A stretch of 64,000 nucleotides of DNA from an uncultured Dysosmobacter sp. (GCA_947625655.1 CANQPD010000005.1:115340-179339); one strand, 5' to 3'; counted from the stretch's first letter, positions 53,700 to 63,190 are shown. The notes: generated from the letters alone by a model not told the origin. Translations and numbers: made by a program.

Positions 53700-53727
53700 A
53701 TTATACCACAAAATTTTGGCCTGTATA
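53700..53727 (-). promoter_or_regulatory. minD-mgsA promoter
   Basis: TATACA (53722-53727), 16-base spacer, TATAAT (53700-53705) on the minus strand. Confidence 0.55.
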
Positions 53728-53785
53728 GCACCCAAAGTCCCGGCGGTTTCCCACCTGTCCCGGATACGGAAGGCGCTCATATGCA

Positions 53786-54481
53786 TTATAGCGGATTCTT
53801 CTTGATTTTTGCAAATGCCCGGGGGTATTTTTGGGGCGTTTCCCGCACTTTTTTAATGAAAATCAGCCGGTGGCGCACATCTGTCCCCGGTATGACGTAA
53901 TCCACGGTCTTTTCCACCACACCGCCCAGGACTTCCAGGGCGTGGGAAGCGGCGCGCAGCTCCTGGTCGGAATCCACGGATTTCATGGGAAGGAACCATC
54001 CGCCCTGCCGGACCAGGGGGAGACACAGCTCTGCCAGCAGCGGCAGGCTGGCCACAGCCCGGGAGGTGACGATGTCAAATCCCTCCCGGTGGCCGGCGGC
54101 AAACTCCTCGGCCCGGCCGTGGACGCAGTCCACATCCTCCAGCCCCAGGTCGGCGCAGACCTCCTTCAAAAAGTCGATGCGCTTGTTCAGCGAATCCAGC
54201 AGGGTCAGATGGATGGAGGGCTCCAGGATCCGCAGCACCAGGCCGGGAAAGCCCGCGCCGGTGCCCACATCCGCCACGGTCCTGCCGGAGAAGTCCGCCA
54301 GGGAGAGGAGGACGGCGCTGTCCAGAAAGTGGAGGGCGGCGATATCCGCCGGCTCCGTGATGGCCGTCAGGTTCATGACCTTGTTCTTCTCCACCAGCAG
54401 TTCGGCGTAGCGCAGCAGGGCGGGCACCCCCGCCTGGGGCAGATCCAGCGCCGTCAGGCCGCCGCGAAGCAGTTCTTCCAT
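53786..54481 (-). CDS. rsmG: 16S rRNA (guanine-527-N7)-methyltransferase
   Basis: 231 residues. SAM-binding motif TVADVGTGAGFPGLVL (about 70-85), N-terminal NLTAITEPADIAALHFLDSAVLL and the VTSRAVASLPLLAELCLPL motif all fit RsmG. Its ATG shares a base with the mscL stop (TAATG), so it is coupled to mscL, not to mnmG as in most Firmicutes. Confidence 0.95.
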   Translation of the reverse strand: MEELLRGGLTALDLPQAGVPALLRYAELLVEKNKVMNLTAITEPADIAALHFLDSAVLLSLADFSGRTVADVGTGAGFPGLVLRILEPSIHLTLLDSLNKRIDFLKEVCADLGLEDVDCVHGRAEEFAAGHREGFDIVTSRAVASLPLLAELCLPLVRQGGWFLPMKSVDSDQELRAASHALEVLGGVVEKTVDYVIPGTDVRHRLIFIKKVRETPQKYPRAFAKIKKNPL

Positions 54482-54903
54482 TACTTGTTCTTCAGCAGAT
54501 CCCGGATCTCCGTCAGCAGCACTTCCTCGTTGGAGGGCGCGGGGGGAGCGGGAGGCTCCGCGGGGGCCTCCTCCTTTTTGCGGTGGAAGGCGTTGATGGC
54601 CTTGATCATGCAGAACACGGCGAAGGCGATGATGAGGAAATCCAGAATGGTGGCCAGGAAGGTGCCGTAGTTGACGGAGACGGCGGCGGTGTCCCCGACG
54701 GCCTCTTTCAGGACGATCTTCCAGTCGTCAAAGGAGATGCCGCCGGTAAGCATGGAGATCAGGGGCATGATGATGTCGTTGACCAGGGAGGTGGAGATCT
54801 TGCCGAAGGCGCCGCCGATGATGACGCCGACGGCCATGTCCATCACATTGCCCCGGGCAATGAAGGTTTTGAATTCGGCGATAAAGCCGCTGCTTTTTTT
54901 CAT
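54481..54903 (-). CDS. mscL: Large-conductance mechanosensitive channel
   Basis: 140 residues from the ATG at 54903 behind [41 protein letters not shown] is the MscL N-terminus and first helix; the second helix is [21 protein letters not shown], followed by an acidic, Pro-rich linker and the C-terminal helix [12 protein letters not shown]. Opens under membrane tension as a pentamer. Confidence 0.96.
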   Translation of the reverse strand: MKKSSGFIAEFKTFIARGNVMDMAVGVIIGGAFGKISTSLVNDIIMPLISMLTGGISFDDWKIVLKEAVGDTAAVSVNYGTFLATILDFLIIAFAVFCMIKAINAFHRKKEEAPAEPPAPPAPSNEEVLLTEIRDLLKNK

Positions 54904-55216
54904 GATGGGTCCCTCCTGATTTTGAAATAGGGCCGCTTTTCCCGCCGCGCCTGGAGCCTGAGCCGGCAATGCCTTGCGCCGCAAGGGTTTCCGCGGCCAG
55001 ACCGGAATGGAGCCGATAGAACGGCGCTCAATGACCCGGAGACGGGGCCGAAGCGGCGCTGTCGGCTGGAAACGGGAAATTGCTAAATGTATAAAATGTG
55101 TTAAATATTACAAATCGTTTTAAAACGCGTGGCTTTGCACCGGGTCACGGGACCGAGAGGCTCCAGACGGCGGCCGCCGCATCGGCGCCTGCCGCCTGCC
55201 CTCCGGACCTGAAACC
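54904..55216. other. mscL-serS gap
   Basis: 313 bases. Next to mscL is its ribosome site and GC-rich sequence with a CCTTGCG/CGCAAGG stem (about 54972-54988). An A/T-rich block (about 55082-55125, with TTGTAA and TATACA on the minus strand) is a likely promoter for mscL-rsmG. The rest (55130-55216) carries nothing I can name. Confidence 0.45.
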
Positions 55217-56521
55217 TTACTTCTTGGGTACCAGCACCTTGGTGCCGCCCATATAGGGCTGCAGCACCTCGGGGATCAGCACGGTGCCGTCGGCCTGGAG
55301 GTTGTTCTCCAAAAAGGCGATCAGCATGCGGGGAGGGGCTACGCAGGTGTTGTTCAGGGTGTGGCACAGCTGGGTCTTGCCGGTCTCATCCTTGTAGCGG
55401 ATGTGGAGCCGGCGGGCCTGGGCGTCGCCCAGGTTGGAGCAGGAGCAGACCTCGAAATACTTCTGCTGGCGGGGGGACCAGGCCTCGATGTCGCAGCTCT
55501 TCACCTTCAGATCGGCCAGGTCGCCGGAGCAGCACTCCAGCTGGCGGACGGGGATGTCCAGGGAGCGGAACAGCTCCACGGAGTAGCGCCACAGCTTCTC
55601 ATACCAGTCCTTGGATTCCTCGGGCTTGCAGACCACGATCATCTCCTGCTTTTCGAACTGGTGGATGCGGTACACGCCCCGCTCCTCGATGCCGTGGGCG
55701 CCCTTTTCCTTGCGGAAGCAGGGGGAGTAGGAGGTCAGGGTCTGGGGCAGCTTTTCGCTGGGAATGATCTGGTCGATAAAGCGGCCGATCATGGAGTGTT
55801 CGGAGGTGCCGATCAGATACAGGTCTTCGCCCTCGATCTTGTACATCATGCCGTCCATGTCGGTCTGGCTCATGACGCCCTCCACCACGTTGCCGTGGAT
55901 CATAAAGGGGGGGATGCAGTAGGTGAAGCCCTTGCCGATCATGAAGTCCCGTCCATAGGCCAGCACGGCCTCATGGAGCCGGGCAATGTCGCCCAGCAGA
56001 TAGTAGAAGCCGTTGCCGGAGACCCGGCCGGCGGCGTCCATGTCGATGCCGTCAAAGCGCTCCATCAGCTCGGTGTGGTAGGGGATGGGGAAGTCGGGCA
56101 CCTTGGCCTCGCCGAAGCGCTCCACCTCCACATTGGCGGAATCGTCGGGGCCGATGGGCACGGAGTCATCGATCATCTGGGGAATGACCATCATCCGCTT
56201 GCGGACCTCCTCGTCCAGGCTGGTTTCCAGCTGTTCCAGCTCGGCCAGGCGGTCAGCGTCGGCTTTCACCTGGGCCTTGACGGCCTCGGCCTCTGCCAGC
56301 TTGCTGGGATCCTTCTTGGCCTGGCCCATCAGCATGCCGATCTGCTTGCTGAGACTGTTGCGGGCAGAGCGCAACTGGTCAGCCTCGGCGATGGCGGCGC
56401 GGCGCTGGGCGTCCAGCTCGATCACCTCGTCCACCAGGGGCAGCTTGGCGTCCTGAAATTTTTTCTTGATGTTTTCCTTGACAGCGTCGGGATTCTCCCG
56501 GACAAAGCGGATATCAAGCAT
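55217..56521 (-). CDS. serS: Seryl-tRNA synthetase
   Basis: 434 residues. Begins MLDIRFVRENPDAVKENIKKKF, then the long antiparallel coiled-coil arm (about 30-100), motif 2 region SPCFRKEKGAHGIEERGVYRIHQFEKQEM, and motif 3 NNTCVAPPRMLIAFLENN. Charges tRNA-Ser. No T-box is visible in the short gap upstream; instead a parS-type site lies there. Confidence 0.96.
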   Translation of the reverse strand: MLDIRFVRENPDAVKENIKKKFQDAKLPLVDEVIELDAQRRAAIAEADQLRSARNSLSKQIGMLMGQAKKDPSKLAEAEAVKAQVKADADRLAELEQLETSLDEEVRKRMMVIPQMIDDSVPIGPDDSANVEVERFGEAKVPDFPIPYHTELMERFDGIDMDAAGRVSGNGFYYLLGDIARLHEAVLAYGRDFMIGKGFTYCIPPFMIHGNVVEGVMSQTDMDGMMYKIEGEDLYLIGTSEHSMIGRFIDQIIPSEKLPQTLTSYSPCFRKEKGAHGIEERGVYRIHQFEKQEMIVVCKPEESKDWYEKLWRYSVELFRSLDIPVRQLECCSGDLADLKVKSCDIEAWSPRQQKYFEVCSCSNLGDAQARRLHIRYKDETGKTQLCHTLNNTCVAPPRMLIAFLENNLQADGTVLIPEVLQPYMGGTKVLVPKK

Positions 56522-56569
56522 GATGCATTTCTCCTCTTTATATAAATATCAGAATCAACGGTCATAAAA

Positions 56570-56585
56570 TGTTTCATGTGAAACA
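56570..56585. other. parS: parS site (centromere-like ParB target) 1
   Basis: TGTTTCATGTGAAACA, a 16-base palindrome one transition away from the consensus TGTTNCACGTGAAACA. Between serS and the coiled-coil gene, 0.6 kb from parB. Confidence 0.85.
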
Positions 56586-56595
56586 TGCGGGGATT

Positions 56596-57159
56596 TCAGC
56601 CGCCCTGTTCAGCCAGCTTGCTCTCCACGGCGTCCTTCAGCTGCTGATAGCGCTCATGGGGCGGCGTAACGCCCTCACGGGGAGCTTCCTGGGAGAGCAG
56701 GAGGGGGTATCCCATCTTCTCCATGCGGTCGATGATCTCCCCGCAGCCCTCGTAGTCCTTGGCGCTGTAGGATTGCTGCAGACAGTAGAGGTCCGTCAAA
56801 GCGGCGGTGATGTCGAGATAGGCCTCTTTCTGCTCGTTCGCGGACTGGAGATCCCGCGCATAGTCCTCTTTCAGCTGATCCAGTTCCTTCTCAGCCTGGG
56901 CCAGCTCGTCCTGCAGCTGGATGATCTTCTCCTGGCTGGCCTGGAACTCCTGCATGGCGCTGACGGAGCTCTGCAGCTCCCCCAGAGCCTGGGTGTTGCT
57001 GCGCTGGTGCATCAGAAAGGACAGGGCCATCAGCAAAAAAGCCGCGATGAACAGGATCATGATATAAACCACCACCGGCTTGTTGCTCCCCTGGGGAGCC
57101 TTGCCGACATCGGAGGCGGTGGGTGCGGCCTCGCCGCTGCTGCGTTTTTCCAGTTTCAT
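56596..57159 (-). CDS. Membrane-anchored coiled-coil protein, unknown function
   Basis: 187 residues: cytoplasmic N-terminus (1-28), one membrane helix (about 29-48), a coiled coil (about 55-125: LGELQSSVSAMQEFQASQ, KIIQLQDELAQAEKELDQLKE) and a C-terminal domain. Overlaps the parB stop by 4 bases (ATGA), so it is coupled to parAB. No family recognised; a link to chromosome anchoring is speculation from position. Confidence 0.7.
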   Translation of the reverse strand: MKLEKRSSGEAAPTASDVGKAPQGSNKPVVVYIMILFIAAFLLMALSFLMHQRSNTQALGELQSSVSAMQEFQASQEKIIQLQDELAQAEKELDQLKEDYARDLQSANEQKEAYLDITAALTDLYCLQQSYSAKDYEGCGEIIDRMEKMGYPLLLSQEAPREGVTPPHERYQQLKDAVESKLAEQGG

Positions 57160-58046
57160 GCGTCCAGTCCTTTCTCCGGGCGGTGCGCCCGCAGCAGGGC
57201 CAGGGCCTCCAGCAAATCGTTGAGATCGTCCAAACCGTAGTATTCCAGCTCAATGCGGCCTTTTTTGCGGCCAGTGACGATTTTTACGCCCCGCCCCAGC
57301 TTGGAGGACAGCTCCTTCTGTGCCTCGGCGGCGTAGTCCACCTGGTCGGCGGCAGCCTTCTTTTCCGGCTTTTTCTCAGCCGCCAGCCGCTTTGCCAGGG
57401 CCTCGGCCTGCCGGACGGAGAGGCCGCCCTGGATGATGGCCTCCGCCGCCCGGGTCTGCATGGCGGGGGAGAGGGGAACCAGGGCCCGGGCGTGTCCGGC
57501 GGACAGCTCCCCGGACTTGACCTGCTTCTGCACGGCGGGAGTCAGCTCCAGAAGCCGCAGGGTGTTGGCCACGGCGCTGCGGGATTTGCCCACCCGCTGG
57601 GCGGCCTCCTCCTGGGTCATGTGGTACTGCTGGATCAAGGTCTGATAGCCGCCGGCCTCTTCAATGGGGTTCAGATCCTCCCGCTGGAGGTTTTCGATCA
57701 TGGCCAGCTCGGCGGTCTTGCGGTCGTCGGCCTCGATGACCAGGGCGGGGACCTCCTGCAGTCCCGCCAGGCGGGCGGCCCGCCAGCGGCGCTCGCCGGC
57801 GATGATCTGATAGTAGCCGGAGGACAGCTTCCGCACGGTCAGGGGCTGTATGATGCCATGCTGGCGGATGGAATCCGCCAGCTGCGCCAGCGCCGCTTCG
57901 TCAAAGTTTTTACGGGGCTGGGCGGAATTGCTCTCCACGCTGGCAATGGGCAGATACAGCGTGCCCGCGCTCTCACTTTTCAGTACGTCGTCGCCAAGCA
58001 ACGCGCCCAGGCCCCGGCCCAGGCCGGAGGGCTTTTTGGATGCCAT
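57156..58046 (-). CDS. parB: Chromosome partitioning protein ParB (Spo0J)
   Basis: 296 residues. N-terminal KKPSGLGRGLGALLG (ParA-stimulating end), CTPase/ParB-N domain with GIIQPLTVRKL and GERRWRAARLAGL, helix-turn-helix TQEEAAQRVGKSRSAVANTLRLL, and a C-terminal dimerisation region. Binds the parS sites found on both sides of the operon and spreads as a clamp. Confidence 0.95.
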   Translation of the reverse strand: MASKKPSGLGRGLGALLGDDVLKSESAGTLYLPIASVESNSAQPRKNFDEAALAQLADSIRQHGIIQPLTVRKLSSGYYQIIAGERRWRAARLAGLQEVPALVIEADDRKTAELAMIENLQREDLNPIEEAGGYQTLIQQYHMTQEEAAQRVGKSRSAVANTLRLLELTPAVQKQVKSGELSAGHARALVPLSPAMQTRAAEAIIQGGLSVRQAEALAKRLAAEKKPEKKAAADQVDYAAEAQKELSSKLGRGVKIVTGRKKGRIELEYYGLDDLNDLLEALALLRAHRPEKGLDA

Positions 58047-58071
58047 GGACAGATGCTCCTTTCAGGATGAT

Positions 58072-58830
58072 TCAGGTGGTTTGCTTCTTCAAAAACTCCG
58101 CCGCGAGAGCGGTGTAGGCCTCCGCGCCCCGGGAGGTGCGGTCATAGGCGGTGATGGGCTTTCCGTGGCTGGGGGCCTCGGAGAGCCGGACATTTCGGGG
58201 AATCACGGTGGCGTAGACCTTGCCAGGGAAGTAGTGCTTCACTTCCTCCGCCACCTGGAGGGCCAGATTGGTCCGGCCGTCAAACATGGTCAGCAGCACA
58301 CCCTCCAGCTCCAGCCGGGGATTCAGGGAGCGGCGGACGATGCGGACGGTGTTCAGCAGGTCGGAAAGCCCCTCCAGCGCGTAGTATTCCCCCTGGACGG
58401 GCACCAGAATCCCATCCGCCGCGCAGAGGGCATTCAGAGTCAGCAGCTCCAGGGAGGGGGGGCAGTCGATGAAAATAAAATCGTATGCGTCCTTGATCTG
58501 TGCCAGGGCGTCGTGGAGCAGGAACTCCCGGCGCTCCATGCCGATCAGCTCGATCCCCGCGCCTGCCAGCGCCTTGTTGGAGGGGAGCACATCCCCATAC
58601 CGGGTATGGGCCACGGCATCGGCGGCGGGAACGTCGCCGATCAAAACCTCATAGATCCCCTTGGACACGGTCTTGTCCACGCCCATGCCGGAGGTGGAAT
58701 TGGCCTGGGGATCGAAGTCGCACAGCAAAACGCGCTGTCCGGCTTCTGCCAGGGCGGCGGACAGGTTGACACAGGTGGTGGTTTTCCCAACGCCGCCCTT
58801 TTGATTCACGATTGCAATGGTTTTTGCCAC
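58072..58830 (-). CDS. parA: Chromosome partitioning ATPase ParA (Soj)
   Basis: 252 residues from a GTG at 58830 behind AGGTG. Deviant Walker A NQKGGVGKTTTCVNL, Walker A' CDFDPQANST, Walker B FIFIDCPPSLELL. Directly followed by parB (25 bases). Moves or positions the origin with ParB; in Bacillus also regulates DnaA. Confidence 0.96.
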   Translation of the reverse strand: MAKTIAIVNQKGGVGKTTTCVNLSAALAEAGQRVLLCDFDPQANSTSGMGVDKTVSKGIYEVLIGDVPAADAVAHTRYGDVLPSNKALAGAGIELIGMERREFLLHDALAQIKDAYDFIFIDCPPSLELLTLNALCAADGILVPVQGEYYALEGLSDLLNTVRIVRRSLNPRLELEGVLLTMFDGRTNLALQVAEEVKHYFPGKVYATVIPRNVRLSEAPSHGKPITAYDRTSRGAEAYTALAAEFLKKQTT

Positions 58831-58929
58831 AAAGGCACCTACTTTCCAAATATCCGTATACACATACAGACACATTATAACAAGGCGGTCAAGCCCTTGC
58901 AAGGGTTAAAACAGAAAAATACACGAAAA

Positions 58930-58955
58930 TTGGCTGTTTCATGTGAAACAGCCAA
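58930..58955. other. parS: parS site 2 within a 26-base palindrome
   Basis: TGTTTCATGTGAAACA at 58935-58950, extended by TTGGC/GCCAA to a perfect 26-base palindrome (58930-58955), with T-rich sequence beyond on the minus strand. Confidence 0.85.
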
Positions 58956-58980
58956 GATAAAAGCCAACAGGGCAAAAAAG

Positions 58981-59010
58981 GCCGGGATGTTTCACATGAA
59001 ACATCCCGGC
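58981..59010 (-). terminator. parS: Terminator of the GH13 gene containing parS site 3
   Basis: The 30-base near-perfect palindrome GCCGGGATGTTTCAC/ATGAAACATCCCGGC is followed on the minus strand by CTTTTTTGCC, a canonical intrinsic terminator. Its core (58988-59003) is TGTTTCACATGAAACA, a parS-type site. Confidence 0.85.
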
Positions 59011-59016
59011 TCACCG

Positions 59017-60885
59017 TCAGGTCAGCAGCATCCCGCCATAGGGGGGAAGTGTCAGGCAGAGCATGCCGCTCTCCACGGAAAAGCTCTGGCCGGTCAGCCG
59101 GTCCAACGCCTGAGGCACAGGCCAGGGCAGAGTCAGGGGACAGGCTTCAGCGGAGGCGTTGACCGCCGTCACAGTCCGCTCCTCCGGCAGCTCCCGGGCA
59201 AAGACCAGCAGGGGACCGGAGGTAAACAGCCAGCGGAGCCCGCCCCGCTGGAGGGAGGGGCGCTGGCGGCGAAGCCCGCCCAGGTGGGCAAAGCGGGCCC
59301 GCAGTTCCCGGTCCTCCCGCCCCCAGGGATAGGTGCCACGGTTAAAGGGATCCTCCCAGCCCTCCATCCCCGCCTCATCGCCGTAATAGACGGTGGGCGC
59401 GCCGGGGAAGGTGAACATCACCAGCGCCGCCAGCCGGACCAGGGCCAGCCCCCGTTCCCGCTGGGCAGGGGAGAGGCGGTAGGCGGCCCGCTCCTCCCTG
59501 CTCTCCGGAAAGCGGTCCGCTCCCAGCACCGTCAAAATACGGGCCGTGTCGTGGGTGCCCAAAAAGTTCATGGCGGAATAGAAGGCGGCGGGGGGATAGT
59601 TTTCCCGCAGGGTCTCCATGGCCTCCCGGAAGCTGTCGGCGTCGCCGCCCTTGAGATAGTCCAGCAAGGCGGTGCGGAAGGGATAGTTCATCACGCCGTG
59701 GAGCTCGCTGCCCAGCAGATACCTGCGGCGCTGGGAATAGGCGATTTTATTGCTGGCGTCCTCCCAGACCTCGCCCAGCACAAAGGCGTCGGGATCCGTC
59801 TCCTCCACAGCGGCCCGGAGCTTTTCAATAAACCAATCCGGCAGCTCGTCGGCCACGTCCAGCCGCCAGCCGGAGATCCCGGCCCGCAGCCACCGGCGGA
59901 TGATGGAATCCTGATTTTCAATGATGTAGTCCACATAGCCGGGGCACTCTTCCCGCACGGCGGGCAGGGTCTTAATGCCCCACCAGGCATCGTAGTCCTC
60001 CGGCCAGGGGTGAAAGGAAAACCAGTCAAAATAGGGGCTCTCCCGGCTCTGGGCAGCCCCCAGGGTGGGATAAAAGCCGTCGGCGTTGAAGTACAGGCTC
60101 TGAGAACCGGTGTGGTTGAACACGCCGTCCAGCATCACCCGGATGCCCCTGGCCCCGGCCTGGCGGCAAAGCTCCCGGAGATCCTCCTCACTGCCCAGCA
60201 TAGGGTCGATCTTCGTATAATCCGCCGTGTTATAGCGGTGGTTGGACGCGGACTCAAAAACAGGACACAGATAGAGCACGGTGACGCCCAGCGCCGCCAG
60301 ATCATCCAGCTTAGAGATAATACCTTTCAAAGAGCCGCCGAAAAAATCCCGGTTTCGGATCTCCCCGTCGGGATCCGGACGCCATTCCGGCTCATCCGCC
60401 CAATCCTGATGGACCCAGCGGCCTCCCACCATCCCCGTGGGGTCCGGCACGGTCAGGCGGCAGAATCTATCTGGAAAAATTTGGTATACCACACCGGAGC
60501 CGAACCACGCCGGCGTGCGGCTCTCGCGGTAGGTGGTCAGCTGCCAGGGATCAATATTTCCGTCGCTGCGGTAGCCGGTTTTATCCAGGTCGCAGCCGCT
60601 GCCGTCGTCCCGCCAGAGGCGGAAGTGATACCAGGTCAGCTCCGGCTCTCCGGGGGCGGAGACGGCGGCGGTAAAACAGGTGCGGTCCCCTTCGGGTCCC
60701 GCGATGGACAGCTCGATCTCCTGGCGGGTTTGGGAAAATTCGTGGCACAGCACCAGGGCGCAGTGGGTAAAGCCCTCGCAGGCCAGGGGACGGCAGTGGA
60801 AGAGGATTTCCTGCCCGCAGACCACGGCCCCGAAGGGGGTCTTGCAGGCTTCGCAGCGGGGATCAAAGACAAACGGTTCACTCAT
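59017..60885 (-). CDS. GH13 alpha-glucosidase/neopullulanase-like enzyme
   Basis: 622 residues. N-terminal beta-sandwich (about 1-125), then the barrel with conserved regions DGVFNHTG (I), GWRLDVADEL carrying the nucleophile Asp (II), LGEVWEDA with the general acid Glu (III) and GTHDTARIL (IV; Thr replaces the usual Asn of NHD). No signal peptide, so cytoplasmic; it would degrade imported maltodextrins or storage glucan. Lies between mrdA and parA without obvious functional link. Confidence 0.88.
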   Translation of the reverse strand: MSEPFVFDPRCEACKTPFGAVVCGQEILFHCRPLACEGFTHCALVLCHEFSQTRQEIELSIAGPEGDRTCFTAAVSAPGEPELTWYHFRLWRDDGSGCDLDKTGYRSDGNIDPWQLTTYRESRTPAWFGSGVVYQIFPDRFCRLTVPDPTGMVGGRWVHQDWADEPEWRPDPDGEIRNRDFFGGSLKGIISKLDDLAALGVTVLYLCPVFESASNHRYNTADYTKIDPMLGSEEDLRELCRQAGARGIRVMLDGVFNHTGSQSLYFNADGFYPTLGAAQSRESPYFDWFSFHPWPEDYDAWWGIKTLPAVREECPGYVDYIIENQDSIIRRWLRAGISGWRLDVADELPDWFIEKLRAAVEETDPDAFVLGEVWEDASNKIAYSQRRRYLLGSELHGVMNYPFRTALLDYLKGGDADSFREAMETLRENYPPAAFYSAMNFLGTHDTARILTVLGADRFPESREERAAYRLSPAQRERGLALVRLAALVMFTFPGAPTVYYGDEAGMEGWEDPFNRGTYPWGREDRELRARFAHLGGLRRQRPSLQRGGLRWLFTSGPLLVFARELPEERTVTAVNASAEACPLTLPWPVPQALDRLTGQSFSVESGMLCLTLPPYGGMLLT

Positions 60886-60954
60886 AACATGAGGCTCCTT
60901 ATTGTGGAAGTGGTGAAGGATGGGCGGCAGTCCCGGAAAACGGCGCCCTGGGAC

Positions 60955-63177
60955 TCACTGCAAAAGCTGGTTTTCGCCCAAGGTGACGGTGCCGATCTCG
61001 TCCTGGTCGAAATAAGCGTTGAGGATCTTGACAGCGGTGGAGGCCAGCGCCGCGCCGGCGCCGCCCTTTTCGATGACGATGGCCACGGCGATTTCCGGCT
61101 CCTCATAGGGGGCGAAGCACACGAACACGCCGTTGTTTTTCACATCGCCGCCCAGCTGGGCGGTGCCGGTCTTGGCACCGGCGGACACCACGCAGTCCTT
61201 AAAATAGCTGTAGACCATGCCCCCGGGCTGGGTATAGTCGTACATGCCCTTTTTCACAGCGTTCAGCGTGCTGTCGCTGATGTCGATGATGTTGGCGGGC
61301 TCGGTAGTGCCCACGGTCACCACCTCCGCGTTGTCGTAGGACTTGACGGCCTTCAGCAGATGGGCGTCATAGTGCTTGCCGCCGGAGACCAGGGTGGCAA
61401 TGTAATTTGCCAGCTGGATGGGGGTGAACAGGTTGTCGGACTGGCCGATGGCCGCCTGGACCGTGTCGCCGCCGTACCAGGTCTCCCCCCGGGCCGCCCG
61501 CTCCTCAGGGCCCGCCAGGGTGCCGGTCCGCTCGCCGATCTCAATGCCGGTGGGCTGTCCCAGGCCGAAGGCGGCGGCGTATTCGTCGAGCTTCTCAATG
61601 CCCAGGCGGTAGCCCATTTCATGGAAAAAGGTGTTGCAGGAGGCGGTGATGGCCTGGGTCACGTTGACGCGGCCGTGACCGCCGCCCTTCCAGCACTTCC
61701 AGGACCAGGTCTGGGTACCCTCGATGATGTCGGGATAGTACCACCTGCCGGGGTCGTTGATCTTCTCCGTCAGGGAGACAACGCCCTCCTCCAGCGCCGC
61801 CACAGCCACCAGGGGCTTGAAGGTGGAGCCGGGGGGATAGGCGCCATAGGTGGCCCGGTTGTTCAGAGGCCGCCCGGGGTCGCTGTCCAGCGCCGCGATA
61901 TCCTGGCGGTAGGTGGACAGGTCATAGGTGGGATAGGAGGCCAGGGACAGCACCTCACCGCTGCCCACCTTGACCACCGCCGCGCCGGCGCCCCGTTCCA
62001 CGATGCCGTCCTCTTTGTTCATGCTACCCACGGTCTCGGCCAAAGCGTCCTCCACGGCCTGCTGCAGCTCCAGATCGATGGTCAGCTCCACGGTGTTGCC
62101 GGGCTGGGGGTCGGTGCTGTAATACTCGCCGGTGATCTTGCCGTCGCTGTTGACAGAGACCACCCGGCGGCCGTCGGTGCCCCGCAGATACTGTTCGAAG
62201 GCGGCCTCCACGCCGGATTTGCCCACCAGGTCATCCCAGTTATACCCTTCGCCCAGGGCGTCCTTCTCCTCCTGGGTGTCGATGCGGCCCACGATACCCA
62301 GGATGTGGGCGGCATAGGTGGTGTCGTATTTGCGGACAGTGGAGCGAGAGATCTTTGCCCCCGCGTATCCGCCGTCGCTGAGCAGGGAGATGAAGCTCGT
62401 GTCCACATCGTCCGCCAGAATATAGGCGTCATAGGTGTTGTCCGGCAGCTTCCGCAGGGACAGCTCGTACTGCACCCCCAGCACCAGCCGGGCCTCGTTC
62501 AGGGAAAAGCTGTCGGGGATCTCCAGGTTTTCCCGCATGATCTCCAGCAGGGTGGCGGTGGAAAGCCCTGCGCTGTTCAGCAGTCCGGCGGTCAGGTCCT
62601 GGGTGGTCAGCTTTTCGGCCAGCTCATCCGCCGCCCTGGCCAGGGCTTTTTCGTCGGCCTCCTCGCCGGAGGGGATCTCCACATCGTCGGCGGAAATGAG
62701 CCATGTGTGCTCCAGCAGATAGGCGCCCAGGGCCTTTTTCACCTGGCTCAGAGAGAGGAGATAGTTCAAAAAACGCCCCTTCTGGGTGTCCGTCAGCTGG
62801 TCGATGGTATAGGAAAAGGGGGCCGTGCGGGAGATGGGCAGGTTGTCGTTCCAGTCCACGCCGTTGTCCTGGCACAGCTGCACCAGCCGGAGGATTGCCT
62901 CGTTCTCGTCATCCCCGGTTTTCAGCAGGCTGGCGTCAAAGGTCAGGGTATAGGTGGAGCGGTTGGTTACCAGGGGCCGCCCGTTCCGGTCAGTGATGAT
63001 GCCCCGGGAGGCCTCCACTTTCTCCGGCCGCGCGATGGAGCGGATGGACTGGGCGAGATAGTCGTCATAGTGGTTCACCTGGGTGTCGTACAAAACCCCC
63101 AGATATACCAGCAGCACCGCCGCCAGAAAGCCGGCCAGCAGATATAGGCGGGTTTGTTGGGTCTCTTTGTGGTCCAT
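60955..63177 (-). CDS. mrdA: Penicillin-binding protein 2 (elongasome transpeptidase)
   Basis: 740 residues. One N-terminal membrane helix (LYLLAGFLAAVLLVYLGVLY), a pedestal domain beginning SRGIITDRNGRPLV, and the transpeptidase domain with active-site Ser in PPGSTFKPLVA, SCN in TASCNTFFHEMG, and AKTGTAQLGG. Cross-links peptidoglycan in lateral wall growth with RodA and MreBCD. mreD is 13 bases upstream, matching the mreB-C-D-mrdA order. Confidence 0.95.
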   Translation of the reverse strand: MDHKETQQTRLYLLAGFLAAVLLVYLGVLYDTQVNHYDDYLAQSIRSIARPEKVEASRGIITDRNGRPLVTNRSTYTLTFDASLLKTGDDENEAILRLVQLCQDNGVDWNDNLPISRTAPFSYTIDQLTDTQKGRFLNYLLSLSQVKKALGAYLLEHTWLISADDVEIPSGEEADEKALARAADELAEKLTTQDLTAGLLNSAGLSTATLLEIMRENLEIPDSFSLNEARLVLGVQYELSLRKLPDNTYDAYILADDVDTSFISLLSDGGYAGAKISRSTVRKYDTTYAAHILGIVGRIDTQEEKDALGEGYNWDDLVGKSGVEAAFEQYLRGTDGRRVVSVNSDGKITGEYYSTDPQPGNTVELTIDLELQQAVEDALAETVGSMNKEDGIVERGAGAAVVKVGSGEVLSLASYPTYDLSTYRQDIAALDSDPGRPLNNRATYGAYPPGSTFKPLVAVAALEEGVVSLTEKINDPGRWYYPDIIEGTQTWSWKCWKGGGHGRVNVTQAITASCNTFFHEMGYRLGIEKLDEYAAAFGLGQPTGIEIGERTGTLAGPEERAARGETWYGGDTVQAAIGQSDNLFTPIQLANYIATLVSGGKHYDAHLLKAVKSYDNAEVVTVGTTEPANIIDISDSTLNAVKKGMYDYTQPGGMVYSYFKDCVVSAGAKTGTAQLGGDVKNNGVFVCFAPYEEPEIAVAIVIEKGGAGAALASTAVKILNAYFDQDEIGTVTLGENQLLQ

Positions 63178-63190
63178 GGGATCTCCTTTT

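Noticed and set aside
57850..63147. A 1765-codon open frame on the plus strand
   Set aside because: It runs antisense through parB, parA, the GH13 gene and mrdA, all of which have clear motifs on the minus strand. Long antisense frames are expected at this GC content.
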